Shown: positions 1 through 9,795, counted from the first letter of the stretch. The stretch is DNA of 9,922 nucleotides from Streptobacillus canis (GCF_009733925.1 NZ_WOEI01000036.1:1-9922); one strand, 5' to 3'. The notes: a model not told the origin generated them from the letters alone. Program-made: numbers and translations.

Positions 1-169
1 TTATGTCTTCTAATCCTGCTATCATTCTTAGTGTTGTTGATTTTGCACATCCTGATGGTCCTACAAATACCATGAATTCTCCATCTTTTATTTCTAGGTT
101 TATTCCATGTACTGCTTTAAATCCATTTGGATATTGTTTTTCTACATTCTTTAATATTACTTCTGCCAT
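1..169 (-). CDS. Sugar-type ABC transporter ATP-binding protein (MalK/MsmK/UgpC family), 5' part only
   Basis: The N-terminal 56 codons of an ABC ATPase are visible; the rest lies beyond the left edge. The translation starts [16 protein letters not shown] and carries the P-loop GPSGCAKS (residues 37-44), then [12 protein letters not shown], which is the hallmark run of the MalK/MsmK/UgpC group of carbohydrate importers. In that family the protein is the cytoplasmic energising subunit, often shared among several sugar permeases. The start at 169 is supported by the Shine-Dalgarno TTAGGAGAG a few bases upstream and by a consensus promoter at 208-235. The residue just before the P-loop Lys is Ala (codon GCA, positions 44-46), where the classical Walker A pattern has Gly. 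It is a separate transcription unit from the ATPase operon, whose terminator lies upstream of it. The transported sugar cannot be deduced. Confidence 0.9.
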   Translation of the reverse strand, partial: MAEVILKNVEKQYPNGFKAVHGINLEIKDGEFMVFVGPSGCAKSTTLRMIAGLEDI

Positions 170-207
170 TTACTCTCTCCTAATAAAAAATATATTTCTA
201 CAATAAC

Positions 208-235
208 ATTATACCTCAACTTTTCATAAAGTCAA
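208..235 (-). promoter_or_regulatory. Sigma70-type promoter of the ABC ATPase gene
   Basis: On the minus strand, -35 TTGACT (230-235) is followed after 16 bp by -10 TATAAT (208-213). Transcription would start near 201, giving a leader of roughly 30 bases before the ATG at 169, with the ribosome site TTAGGAGAG inside it. The promoter lies downstream of the ATPase operon terminator, so the ABC gene has its own initiation. I see no clear operator palindrome around it. Confidence 0.8.
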
Positions 236-299
236 TCATTTTTTTGAAATTTTTTTGCAATTTCTAAAAATTTTATGAAATTTTTGTTCAAAAGCTAAT

Positions 300-325
300 A
301 AAAAAAGGCGAAAAAATATTTCGCC
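300..325 (-). terminator. Intrinsic terminator of the V-ATPase operon
   Basis: The minus-strand RNA forms a 7-bp stem, GGCGAAA pairing with TTTCGCC (arms 319-325 and 307-313), with a 5-base loop, followed directly by seven T residues (300-306). It begins 13 bases after the ntpD stop codon. It is the only strong terminator-like hairpin I see between msrAB and this point, so it probably ends the whole ten-gene transcript. Confidence 0.88.
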
Positions 326-338
326 AATTTCTATTTAT

Positions 339-962
339 TTAATTTTTTATTCCAGCTTTCATTAATCTAATAATAGCTCCCCTATCATTTTCATCAAGTT
401 TCATTCTGATAAATTTGATAGTTTCTTCTAAAGTTGGTATAGTCATGTATTCTAAAGCATTAACTCTTCTTCTTGTTTTTTCTATTTCATCTGCCATTAG
501 TTGTGCAGATTTTTCAATTTCAGAAAGTTTTAATAACTCATTCATTACATTACTTAAATCCTCAACAGCCATATCTAGTTCTGAACTAGTATAAGCGAAT
601 GAATAAGGATAAATATCATCATCATTTCCATTTTTTTCTAATGTTATTTGTGGTATTCTAACACTCATAACATTTTTCTTTTCAACATTAACCTCAAAAC
701 TAATTTTAGGTACTGCTACAGCTTCTTCAAAAGAAGACTCTGAAATTAATGATTTAGAAATTGAAAAATTTTTTAGTGAACTTGTAAGTTTTTCTTCAAC
801 TCTTTTTCTCATTTCTCTATTCTGTTTTACAGTTTCTATAAATATTCTCATTAATTCATCTTGTTTATCTTTAAGTAATTTATGTCCTTTTTTTGCTGTA
901 ACCAACTTAATCTTAAGTTTACTTAACTCCATTCTTGTTGGATTTACATTTAATCTTGCCAT
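339..962 (-). CDS. ntpD: V-type ATPase subunit D (central rotor shaft)
   Basis: This 207-residue protein opens with MARLNVNPTRMELSKLK, the conserved N-terminus of V/A-type ATPase subunit D, and continues as a long charged helix (KLVTAKKGHKLLKDKQDELM, about residues 19-38). Its C-terminal third (about 145-207) contains the second shaft helix with RRRVNALEYMTIPTLEETI. In the family the two long helices form an antiparallel coiled coil that rotates inside the A3B3 hexamer and connects through F and C to the K ring. Length is normal for the family. It begins 2 bases after the ntpB stop; its Shine-Dalgarno AAAGGA lies in the last codons of ntpB. It is the last gene of the operon. No ntpH- or ntpJ-like gene follows, because the terminator comes at once. 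Confidence 0.96.
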   Translation of the reverse strand: MARLNVNPTRMELSKLKIKLVTAKKGHKLLKDKQDELMRIFIETVKQNREMRKRVEEKLTSSLKNFSISKSLISESSFEEAVAVPKISFEVNVEKKNVMSVRIPQITLEKNGNDDDIYPYSFAYTSSELDMAVEDLSNVMNELLKLSEIEKSAQLMADEIEKTRRRVNALEYMTIPTLEETIKFIRMKLDENDRGAIIRLMKAGIKN

Positions 963-964
963 AA

Positions 965-2344
965 TTAATTATCCTTTTTTTCTAAATATTTTTCTAAATA
1001 TTCATCTCTAATTCTCTTCAACTCATTTTTAGGTAATATTCTTAATAAATCCCATCCAAGTTCAAGAGTATCAATAATACTTCTATTTAAATTAAATCCT
1101 TGCCCAACATATTTTTCTTCAAATGCAGTTGCAAACTTAGCAAATTGTTTATCTGTATCAGATAGTGCAGACTCCCCTAAGATTACAGCTAATTCTTTTG
1201 CCTCTTTACCAGTTGCATAAGCTGAGAATAATTGGTTCATTGTATCTGCATGATCTTCTCTAGTTTTATTTCTTCCTATACCTTTATCTTTTAATCTTGA
1301 AAGTGATGGTAAAACATCAATTGGAGGCATTACATTCTTTTTATATAATTCTCTTGAAAGAACTATTTGTCCCTCTGTAATATATCCAGTTAAATCTGGA
1401 ATTGGATGTGTTTTATCATCTTCAGGCATAGTAAGTATAGGTATTTGTGTAATTGATCCTGGTTTACCTTTTAATTTACCTGCTCTTTCATAAAGAGTTG
1501 ATAAGTCAGTATATAGATATCCTGGATATCCACGTCTTCCTGGAACTTCTTTTCTAGCAGCTGAAATTTCCCTTAATGCTTCACAGTAGTTAGTTAAATC
1601 TGTAATTATTGTTAAAACATTCATTCCTTTTTCAAATGCTAAATATTCTGAACAAGTTAAAGCCATTCTTGGAGTAGCTATTCTTTCTACTGAAGGGTCA
1701 TTTGCAAGGTTAATAAATAGAACTGCTCTATCTATAGCACCTGTTTTCTTGAAATCTTCAATAAAGAATTCTGCTTCTTCATATGTAATTCCTACTGCAG
1801 CAAATACTACTGCGAATTTTTCTCCATCTCCTAATACTCTTGCTTGTCTTGCTATTTGAGCTGCAAGTTCAGCATGTGGAAGTCCTGAACCAGAGAAAAT
1901 AGGTAATTTTTGTCCTCTAACTAAAGTATTTAATCCATCTATTGCTGAAACCCCTGTTTGAATAAATTCTGAAGGATAATCTCTTGCAACTGGATTTAAT
2001 GCTAGTCCATTAATATCTAAAGATTTTTCAGCTACAATTTTAGGTCCGTTATCTTTTTCTCTTCCTAGTCCATCAAATACTCTTCCTATCATATCTTCAG
2101 AAACTCTTAATTTTAAAGGTCTACCTAAAAATCTTACTTTAGAATCTCTCATATTTATACCTGCTGGTGATTCAAATAATTGAAGTACTGCTTTATCTTC
2201 ATTTACTTCAAGTACTTTTCCTAGTCTTATTTCACCAGTTTGTGTTTCTACTTCTACTAATTCATCATAGCTTACACCTTCAACACCTTCAACTGTCATT
2301 AATGGTCCTACTATTTCATTAATTGTTTTATATTCTTTAATCAC
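965..2344 (-). CDS. ntpB: V-type ATPase subunit B (non-catalytic nucleotide-binding subunit)
   Basis: This 459-residue protein alternates with subunit A in the cytoplasmic A3B3 head. The N-terminal beta-barrel (about 1-75) begins [20 protein letters not shown]. The central nucleotide domain has the degenerate P-loop region [11 protein letters not shown] (151-161) in place of a true GxxxxGKT, as expected for B. The conserved segment around [14 protein letters not shown] carries R350, which by family analogy is the arginine finger reaching into the A active site. The C-terminal helical domain is complete. The start is a GTG at 2344 whose G is also the last base of the ntpA TAG stop. A strong GGGGAGGT sits 7 bases upstream inside ntpA, so translation is likely coupled. 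The extreme C-terminus carries a 12-bp tandem repeat encoding a doubled YLEK. Confidence 0.98.
   Translation of the reverse strand: MIKEYKTINEIVGPLMTVEGVEGVSYDELVEVETQTGEIRLGKVLEVNEDKAVLQLFESPAGINMRDSKVRFLGRPLKLRVSEDMIGRVFDGLGREKDNGPKIVAEKSLDINGLALNPVARDYPSEFIQTGVSAIDGLNTLVRGQKLPIFSGSGLPHAELAAQIARQARVLGDGEKFAVVFAAVGITYEEAEFFIEDFKKTGAIDRAVLFINLANDPSVERIATPRMALTCSEYLAFEKGMNVLTIITDLTNYCEALREISAARKEVPGRRGYPGYLYTDLSTLYERAGKLKGKPGSITQIPILTMPEDDKTHPIPDLTGYITEGQIVLSRELYKKNVMPPIDVLPSLSRLKDKGIGRNKTREDHADTMNQLFSAYATGKEAKELAVILGESALSDTDKQFAKFATAFEEKYVGQGFNLNRSIIDTLELGWDLLRILPKNELKRIRDEYLEKYLEKKDN
977..1002. repeat. Perfect 12-bp tandem duplication at the 3' end of ntpB
   Basis: The plus-strand unit TTTTCTAAATAT occurs at 978-989 and again at 990-1001, with one further matching base on each side. 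On the coding strand this gives YLEKYLEK shortly before the stop (residues 449-456). The period is four codons, so copy-number changes by slippage would keep the reading frame and only lengthen or shorten the final helix of subunit B. Confidence 0.75.
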
Positions 2345-4128
2345 TACATTACCTCCCCTTGTCTTGAGATAAGTTCATTGATTTTTTCATCAACTTCTTT
2401 GTTAATTTCTTCTATTTTGTATATATTTTCTTCTGATAAGTATTTTGCTCTTGCAATTTTTTCTCTTACTTCAAGTTCTAAAATATCATTAACATATACA
2501 TTTTTCTCTAAAGCTTTTTTAGCTTGTTTATAGAAATGTAATACCATGTTTAACATCTTATTTTGTTTATCTAAAGAAGTATATGTGTCTTGTTCATGGA
2601 AGGCATTTTGTTGTAAATAATCTTCTCTTATACTTTTTGCAGCTTCAAGTTTTAATTGATCTTCAAATGATAAAGTATCTTTACCAACAAGTCTTACTAT
2701 CTCTTGTAATCCTGCTTCCTCTTGTAATAATTTCATAGCCATAGTTCTATTTTCAGAGAATTTCTCATCAACATTTTTATCCATCCATTCATCAACTTTA
2801 GTTTGATATAATGAATAAGAATTTAACCAGTTAATTGCTGGGAAATGTCTTCTATATGCAAGTTGTGCATCAAGTCCCCAGAATACTTTAACTATCCGTA
2901 ATGTTGCTTGAGAAACTGGTTCTGAAATATCTCCTCCTGGAGGTGATACCGCACCTATAACTGTAAGTGCTCCTATTCTTTCATCTTCTCCTAAACAAAC
3001 TACTTTTCCTGCTCTTTCATAGAAATCTGCAGCTCTAGATGATAGATATGCTGGATATCCTTCATCCCCTGGCATTTCTTCTAAACGTCCTGACATTTCT
3101 CTTAATGCTTCTGCCCAACGTGATGTAGAATCAGCCATTATTGATACTGAATAACCCATATCTCTAAAGTACTCAGCTATTGTTATACCTGTATAAATTG
3201 AAGCTTCCCTTGCCGCAACTGGCATATTTGAAGTATTTGCTATTAATACAGTTCTTTGCATTAAAGATTTACCTGTTAATGGATCTATTATTTCAGGAAA
3301 TTCCATTAAAACGTCTGTCATTTCGTTTCCACGTTCTCCACATCCAACATAAACCACTACTTGAGCATCTCCCCATTTAGCAAATTGGTGTTGTACTACA
3401 GTTTTCCCTGATCCGAAAGGTCCTGGAACACAAGCTGTTCCTCCTTTAGAAACTGGGAAGAATGTATCTATTACTCTTTGTCCTGTAATTAAAGGTTCAT
3501 CAGGATTAATTTTTTTAGCATATTTTCTACCTTTTCTTACTGGCCATCTTTGTATCATATTTACATTAACATCGCCGTTTTCTGTTTCAATTACAGCAAT
3601 TATATCTTCTACTGTAAAATTACCACTTTCAATTTTTTTAATTGTTCCTTCTATTCCAACTGGAACCATTATTTTATGTTTGATTACTTCTGTTTCTTGA
3701 ACTGTTCCTAAAACATACCCAGAACTTACTCTTTCCCCTACTGTTTTAGTCGCAACAAATTCCCAAACTTTTTCTCTATCTAAAGCGTTTACTTCTACTC
3801 CTTTTAGTAAGAAGTCTCCAACTTTTTGTTTAATTTTATCAAGTGGTCTTTGAATACCATCAAACATATTTTCTAATAGACCTGGTCCTAATTCAACTGA
3901 TAAAGGCATTCCTGTTGTTTCAACAGGCTCATTAGTTCCAATTCCAGTAGTTTCTTCATATACTTGTATAGAGGCTCTATCTCCTCTCATTTCTATTATT
4001 TCACCTATAAGTTTATCATTACCAACTTTTACCATGTCAAATACATTAGCATGTTGCATATTTTCTGCAACTACAAGTGGCCCTGATACTTTTACTATTC
4101 TACCTTGCAAAGTATTTTCTCCCTTCAT
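2344..4128 (-). CDS. ntpA: V-type ATPase catalytic subunit A
   Basis: This 594-residue protein is the ATP-hydrolysing or ATP-making subunit of the head. The beta-barrel (about 9-75) reads [15 protein letters not shown]. The A-specific insertion (about 110-200) follows. The P-loop is GPFGSGKT (236-243), the catalytic Glu region GCGERGNE has E265, and Walker B with its downstream motif reads [16 protein letters not shown] (329-344). The C-terminal helical domain is intact and length matches the family. The ATG shares its A with the ntpG stop (TAATG). No good Shine-Dalgarno precedes that ATG, so it would rely on coupling. An alternative TTG at 4110 has AAGGGAG 8 bases upstream and would give a 588-residue protein beginning [11 protein letters not shown], close to the family N-terminus. 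I keep the ATG as the default but consider the TTG plausible. Confidence 0.98.
   Translation of the reverse strand: MKGENTLQGRIVKVSGPLVVAENMQHANVFDMVKVGNDKLIGEIIEMRGDRASIQVYEETTGIGTNEPVETTGMPLSVELGPGLLENMFDGIQRPLDKIKQKVGDFLLKGVEVNALDREKVWEFVATKTVGERVSSGYVLGTVQETEVIKHKIMVPVGIEGTIKKIESGNFTVEDIIAVIETENGDVNVNMIQRWPVRKGRKYAKKINPDEPLITGQRVIDTFFPVSKGGTACVPGPFGSGKTVVQHQFAKWGDAQVVVYVGCGERGNEMTDVLMEFPEIIDPLTGKSLMQRTVLIANTSNMPVAAREASIYTGITIAEYFRDMGYSVSIMADSTSRWAEALREMSGRLEEMPGDEGYPAYLSSRAADFYERAGKVVCLGEDERIGALTVIGAVSPPGGDISEPVSQATLRIVKVFWGLDAQLAYRRHFPAINWLNSYSLYQTKVDEWMDKNVDEKFSENRTMAMKLLQEEAGLQEIVRLVGKDTLSFEDQLKLEAAKSIREDYLQQNAFHEQDTYTSLDKQNKMLNMVLHFYKQAKKALEKNVYVNDILELEVREKIARAKYLSEENIYKIEEINKEVDEKINELISRQGEVM
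4119..4125 (-). promoter_or_regulatory. Shine-Dalgarno inside the first codons of ntpA, pointing to a TTG start
   Basis: AAGGGAG occupies codons 2-4 of the ATG-initiated frame and lies 8 bases before an in-frame TTG (4110-4108). It is the only strong ribosome site near the ntpA start. This placement suggests initiation at TTG, either alone or alongside coupled initiation at the ATG overlapping the ntpG stop. Confidence 0.5.
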
Positions 4129-4457
4129 TAAAAGATATTAGTTCCTATTGCCTTTTCTATATTTTCATCTATTTTAGACATTCCTAAGTTTAAAGTACCA
4201 GCATTGTTTGGTATTAAAGTTATCATAGGAAGAATTTCTATTTTATATCTTTCTAAAACTTCTTCTGCTCTTTGAGCATATTCTTCTGTTATAAATATTA
4301 TCCCATAATTATTACTTGCTAAATAATCTATAGTTGATTTTATTTTTTGTATACTCATTTCTACATTTTCAAAATTATCTATACTAAATACATCAACACC
4401 TAAAACCTTAAAAGAAATTACAGTGTCTCTGTCTCCAATTGCTGCTATCTTATACAT
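4128..4457 (-). CDS. ntpG: V-type ATPase subunit F (rotor shaft, regulatory)
   Basis: This 109-residue protein, [24 protein letters not shown], matches the short Rossmann-like V/A-ATPase F family: IAAIGD at the N-terminus, [10 protein letters not shown] in the middle and the proline-containing ILPMITLIP near residue 80. In E. hirae the gene for subunit F is called ntpG, and the symbol is used in that sense. F binds D at the base of the rotor. A GTG six bases upstream (4463) is in frame, but it lies inside the Shine-Dalgarno GAGGTG, so the ATG at 4457 is chosen, 5 bases after GAGG. The gene overlaps the end of ntpC by 8 bases and its stop overlaps the ntpA ATG by one base, which suggests coupled translation and near-equal output. 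Confidence 0.93.
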   Translation of the reverse strand: MYKIAAIGDRDTVISFKVLGVDVFSIDNFENVEMSIQKIKSTIDYLASNNYGIIFITEEYAQRAEEVLERYKIEILPMITLIPNNAGTLNLGMSKIDENIEKAIGTNIF

Positions 4458-5373
4458 AAACACCTCTCAATCTTTCTTTAATTACTTCTGGATTTATATT
4501 GTTTAATTTACCAGACATAATTAATCTTAGTGCCTTCATTTCATATTCTTTAGCTATAATATATGTAAATATTGGTTCTGGACCTATAGTCACATTTCTA
4601 TAATCAACTGCTAAGTTAATTATCATATTATCAAACATCTTTTCAATATCCGATATATTTCCATCTTTTTCAAACTTATCCCAATATTTAGCTATAGTTG
4701 CTTTTTTAAATACTGGTAAATATGTATTATTTTCATATATTTTTACTAGTTCGTTTTTAGAAATACTTCCGCCATCAACAAACATATTTTCTACATAATC
4801 AATATTTTTATTTTGTTTTTTAAGTCTTAAGAATGTTACTATATTATATTTATCTATTACTCTATTGCTATATTTAATAAATATGTCTTCATTTAATTCC
4901 CTAGAAATTCTATGAACATCTTCCAAATACATTTTATCTAATAATATTGATGCTTTTTGTAAATCCTTTTCTTTTTTAACAACTAAAAGATTTTTTTCTA
5001 AATTATCTTTTTGCATACCTGTATCTAAAATATGCTTTTCAAGATCAGAGTTTGAATAATCATTTTTAAGTCTTAACTTAAGATTTTGATATTCATACTT
5101 TAAAGCAATCATATCTACTATACCTTGTTCTTCTTTTGTAAGTTCTCTTACAAATGAAAATACTCTTTTCGTTTCATTAAATAATATTTCTTCATACATT
5201 TCATCATTTGTAACACCAGCCATTGAAAATGCATATTCTGTATCATTTAATGTTTTAAGTATTTCTTTTAACGTATTTGTTTCAATCATTCTTATTAACT
5301 TTTGCTCAGTTAATAATTTTTTTTCTTGAATTTTTATTATAGAAACAGGCAAAATGAAATTATTTCTATTCAT
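4450..5373 (-). CDS. ntpC: V-type ATPase subunit C (AC39/d-like rotor adaptor)
   Basis: The protein has 307 residues from the chosen start (MNRNNFILPVSIIKIQEKKL), the usual length for the V/A-ATPase C subunit, also called d or AC39. It is helical and soluble, with the typical late segment PEPIFTYIIAKEYEMKALRL followed by [19 protein letters not shown]. In the family it is a funnel-shaped socket that couples the D/F shaft to the K ring. An ATG two codons upstream (5379) is in frame, but it is one base from the AAGGAG ribosome site, while the ATG at 5373 sits at the standard 7 bases. I therefore prefer 5373. It starts 11 bases after the ntpE stop. The TAA of ntpE is part of the ribosome site (TAAGGAG). 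Identification rests on these motifs, the size and the position between E and F. Confidence 0.92.
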   Translation of the reverse strand: MNRNNFILPVSIIKIQEKKLLTEQKLIRMIETNTLKEILKTLNDTEYAFSMAGVTNDEMYEEILFNETKRVFSFVRELTKEEQGIVDMIALKYEYQNLKLRLKNDYSNSDLEKHILDTGMQKDNLEKNLLVVKKEKDLQKASILLDKMYLEDVHRISRELNEDIFIKYSNRVIDKYNIVTFLRLKKQNKNIDYVENMFVDGGSISKNELVKIYENNTYLPVFKKATIAKYWDKFEKDGNISDIEKMFDNMIINLAVDYRNVTIGPEPIFTYIIAKEYEMKALRLIMSGKLNNINPEVIKERLRGVYV

Positions 5374-5384
5374 CTTCATTCTCC

Positions 5385-5933
5385 TTATTCAAAATATTTT
5401 TGTATTGCTTCTTCTAACTCTTCTCTTTTATGTCTAATTAAACTATCAAAACTATAGTTTTCTTCTATACCTTTATGTTTAATAATAAAGCCATTTTTTA
5501 CATTTTCATCAACTTTAATATTAGGTAATAATCCTAATAAAGCATTGAACTTTTCTGGAATTAATATTTCTTCATCATCAAACTTTTTAGTTCTTTTTGA
5601 TAAATTATCTAATAAGAAAGTTTTCATTTCATCCAATGAAATATTTTCTAAAATTCCTTTTAATTTGTCAATTACTTCTGTTATTAACCCTTGCTTAGTT
5701 TGAAGTAAGATATTTTTACATTTTAATTCAACACCTGAAGCAATTCTTTCAAGTTCTAATGTTTTAGTTGATTCAAATTTTCTAGTAATATTTTCTTTTT
5801 CTGATTTAAGTCTATTTTCAAAATCATTTTTTAAAGCATTCATTTGTTTGTTTGCTTCCTCAGTTATCAAAGATATTTTTTCATTGCTATCTGCTTTAAT
5901 CTTTGACATTATATTATCTAAATTTGATATCAT
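5385..5933 (-). CDS. ntpE: V-type ATPase subunit E (peripheral stalk)
   Basis: This 182-residue protein has a long charged N-terminal helix (about 1-90, for example DSNEKISLITEEANKQMNAL, with no Pro until about residue 125), then a compact mixed C-terminal domain containing EILIPEKFNALLGLLP and GFIIKHKGIEENYSFDSLI. This is the architecture of the E subunit. In the family it pairs with the small coiled-coil subunit to form the stator stalks that bind the B subunits and the soluble part of subunit I. It starts 10 bases after ntpK. The TAG of ntpK is embedded in the ribosome site (TAGGAGTG). Sequence conservation is low in this family, so the call leans on architecture, length and operon position. 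Confidence 0.92.
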   Translation of the reverse strand: MISNLDNIMSKIKADSNEKISLITEEANKQMNALKNDFENRLKSEKENITRKFESTKTLELERIASGVELKCKNILLQTKQGLITEVIDKLKGILENISLDEMKTFLLDNLSKRTKKFDDEEILIPEKFNALLGLLPNIKVDENVKNGFIIKHKGIEENYSFDSLIRHKREELEEAIQKYFE

Positions 5934-5943
5934 TTTTACACTC

Positions 5944-8350
<2,407 letters not shown>

Positions 8351-8353
8351 ATT

Positions 8354-8668
8354 TTATCCTTTCATTACTATATTTTTTACTTCTTCTAAAACTAAATCTA
8401 TTTTATCATGAAAGTTATTTGATAATTTTTCAGATTTATCTTTCATTTCCGTAATCTTATACTCTAATGAATTTCTTAATTCGTCTTTTTCTTTATTTAA
8501 TTTTTCTACAAGTTCAACTTTATACTCTTTAATATTTTGAGTAAAACTTTCTTCTAAATTTAACTTTAAATTCTCAATATTTGAATGTAACTCTTTTTGA
8601 GATGATTCAAAACTATCTTTTGCTAATTTTTCAATTTCTTCTAACTTTTCTAAAATCTCTTTTGCCAT
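8354..8668 (-). CDS. ntpF: Small coiled-coil V-type ATPase stalk subunit (G/H type, E. hirae NtpF-like)
   Basis: This 104-residue, highly charged, Lys/Glu-rich protein is predicted to be almost one continuous helix (MAKEILEKLEEIEKLAKDSF at the start, KIDLVLEEVKNIVMKG at the end). There are no transmembrane segments, and no Cys, Pro or Trp. In ntp operons a gene of this size and type stands directly before ntpI and encodes the partner of subunit E in the peripheral stalks. Sequence similarity in this group is poor, so the call depends mainly on position and coiled-coil character. AAGGAGG lies 4 bases before the ATG and directly follows the msrAB stop (TAAAGGAGG), linking the two genes. An unrelated coiled-coil protein is possible but unlikely here. 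Confidence 0.8.
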   Translation of the reverse strand: MAKEILEKLEEIEKLAKDSFESSQKELHSNIENLKLNLEESFTQNIKEYKVELVEKLNKEKDELRNSLEYKITEMKDKSEKLSNNFHDKIDLVLEEVKNIVMKG

Positions 8669-8678
8669 TTTCCCTCCT

Positions 8679-9608
8679 TTAAAATAGTACTATATAATCA
8701 CCATAACCATATTCTTCAAGTTTTTCCTTAGGAACAAATCTTAGAATTGCTCCATTAATACAATAACGTAGTGATCCTTTATCTCTTGGTCCATCTGTGA
8801 ATACATGACCAAGATGTGCTAAATCTTTTGCACTTTTAACTTCTATTCTATTCATTCCATGAGAATTATCTTCATAAAAGTTAACTGTTTCTGTTAAAAT
8901 AGGTCTAGTAAAGCTAGGCCAACCACAACCTGCATCAAATTTATTATGAGATAAAAATAATGGCTCTCCTGTAACAACATTTATATAAATACCTTCTTCT
9001 TCAAATTGTTCAAATTCAGAAGTAAAAGGTCTTTCAGTAGCACTGTTTTGAGATATTTCAAATTCTAACTTACTAAGTTTTGTTCTTAATTCCTCTAGTT
9101 CTGGTTTAATATATATTTTATCAAATACTGGTTCATATGCAGAATGTAGATTTATATGACAATAACCATCCGGATTATTATCTAAATAATCTTGATGATA
9201 ATCTTCTGCAAGTATATATTCTCTTAATGGTTCATTTTCAACAACTAATTTAGATCCAATTTTTTTCTCAATAAAGTTATATACTTTATTAATAACTGGA
9301 ATATCAGCATCGTCAATATAATAAATTCCAGTTCGATATTGTCTACCTATATCTCCACCTTGTTTATTTACTGAAAGTGGATCAATTAATTTAAAAAATC
9401 TAAGTAGTAATTCCTCAAGTCTAACTAAATTAGAATTATATTCTATCTCTAATGTTTCAACATGATCTGTTAATTTAAGTTCCTTATAACTAGTATTAGG
9501 TGAAATACCATTAGCATAACCAACTGTTGTATTTACAACTCCAAGTACTCTTTTAAAGTAACCTTGCATACCCCAAAAGCACCCACCAGCTAAATATATT
9601 TTTTTCAA
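8679..9608 (-). CDS. msrAB: Fused peptide-methionine (S)/(R)-S-oxide reductase MsrA-MsrB
   Basis: This 309-residue bifunctional enzyme repairs both stereoisomers of methionine sulfoxide. The MsrA domain (about 1-155) begins MKKIYLAGGCFWG with catalytic C10 and has C150 in DGYCHINL as likely resolving Cys. A helical linker (about 168-190) leads to the MsrB domain (about 195-309) with TGEPLF, AGCGWPSF (C228, resolving), HLGHVFTDGP and RYCING (C283, catalytic). The two CxxC zinc sites found in many MsrB proteins are absent. There is no signal peptide, so it is cytoplasmic. The start chosen is TTG at 9608, 5 bases after GAGGTG. An in-frame GTG at 9617 would add three residues, but it is itself part of that Shine-Dalgarno. 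The gene is followed after 10 bases by the ATPase operon, with no terminator. Confidence 0.95.
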   Translation of the reverse strand: MKKIYLAGGCFWGMQGYFKRVLGVVNTTVGYANGISPNTSYKELKLTDHVETLEIEYNSNLVRLEELLLRFFKLIDPLSVNKQGGDIGRQYRTGIYYIDDADIPVINKVYNFIEKKIGSKLVVENEPLREYILAEDYHQDYLDNNPDGYCHINLHSAYEPVFDKIYIKPELEELRTKLSKLEFEISQNSATERPFTSEFEQFEEEGIYINVVTGEPLFLSHNKFDAGCGWPSFTRPILTETVNFYEDNSHGMNRIEVKSAKDLAHLGHVFTDGPRDKGSLRYCINGAILRFVPKEKLEEYGYGDYIVLF

Positions 9609-9614
9609 AATAAT

Positions 9615-9620
9615 CACCTC
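9615..9620 (-). promoter_or_regulatory. Ribosome binding site deciding the msrAB start (TTG rather than GTG)
   Basis: GAGGTG, continuing into ATT, matches the anti-Shine-Dalgarno complement and sits 6 bases before TTG (9608-9606). The alternative GTG (9617-9615) is the end of this same motif and so lacks a separate ribosome site. The protein from TTG begins MKKIYLAGGCFWG, the usual compact MsrA N-terminus. Confidence 0.65.
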
Positions 9621-9641
9621 ATTTTTTTACTTATTACCTTA

Positions 9642-9650
9642 ATTATATCA
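9642..9650 (-). promoter_or_regulatory. Extended -10 promoter close to msrAB
   Basis: The minus strand reads TGATATAAT: a perfect TATAAT (9642-9647) preceded by the TGn extension (9648-9650). The -35 region at the right distance (around 9665-9670) is only a T-run, which is poor as a -35 box but acceptable for an extended -10 promoter. Transcription would start near 9635, leaving a leader of about 27 bases before the TTG start. Confidence 0.5.
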
Positions 9651-9764
9651 TAATTTAGTAAATAAAAAAAGAAAAGTTCTCCTTATTTTATCTAAAAAAT
9701 ATATAAACTAAAATGTTCAGAAATTCAATAAATATTATATAGATACCGTTACACTATACTTAAT

Positions 9765-9792
9765 ATTATACATTATAAATTTAATTTGTCAA
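9765..9792 (-). promoter_or_regulatory. Consensus sigma70-type promoter upstream of msrAB and the ATPase operon
   Basis: On the minus strand, -35 TTGACA (9787-9792) and -10 TATAAT (9765-9770) are both perfect, with a 16-bp spacer. The predicted start near 9758 would give an AT-rich leader of about 150 bases before msrAB. The -35 box begins three bases after the T-tract of the tRNA terminator, so one unit ends exactly where the next begins. I see no riboswitch or T-box element in the leader. Confidence 0.75.
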
Positions 9793-9795
9793 TAC

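Noticed and set aside
3..206. Plus-strand open frame of 67 codons at the left edge
   Set aside because: It is antisense to the start of the ABC ATPase gene, whose minus-strand translation carries clear family motifs, a promoter and a ribosome site.
3180..3380. Plus-strand open frame inside ntpA
   Set aside because: It lies opposite the conserved catalytic domain of subunit A, has low-complexity Leu-rich content and no supporting ribosome site.
8679..8720. Internal promoter for the ATPase operon at the end of msrAB
   Set aside because: A TTGAAG box with TACTAT 18 bp downstream can be drawn, but the -10 matches only 4 of 6 and the start point would fall on the ribosome site. Too weak to report as a feature.
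9670..9690. Purine-rich AAGGAGAA followed by a T-run in the msrAB leader, as an attenuator or a small-ORF ribosome site
   Set aside because: The arms pair poorly, so there is no convincing hairpin, and no start codon with a meaningful frame follows.
9761..9779. Possible PerR-like operator over the msrAB promoter (TTATAATGTATAATA)
   Set aside because: The left half matches the PerR half-site, but the right half matches the inverted half at only about 3 of 7 positions. It is better explained as two overlapping TATAAT-like sequences in AT-rich DNA.
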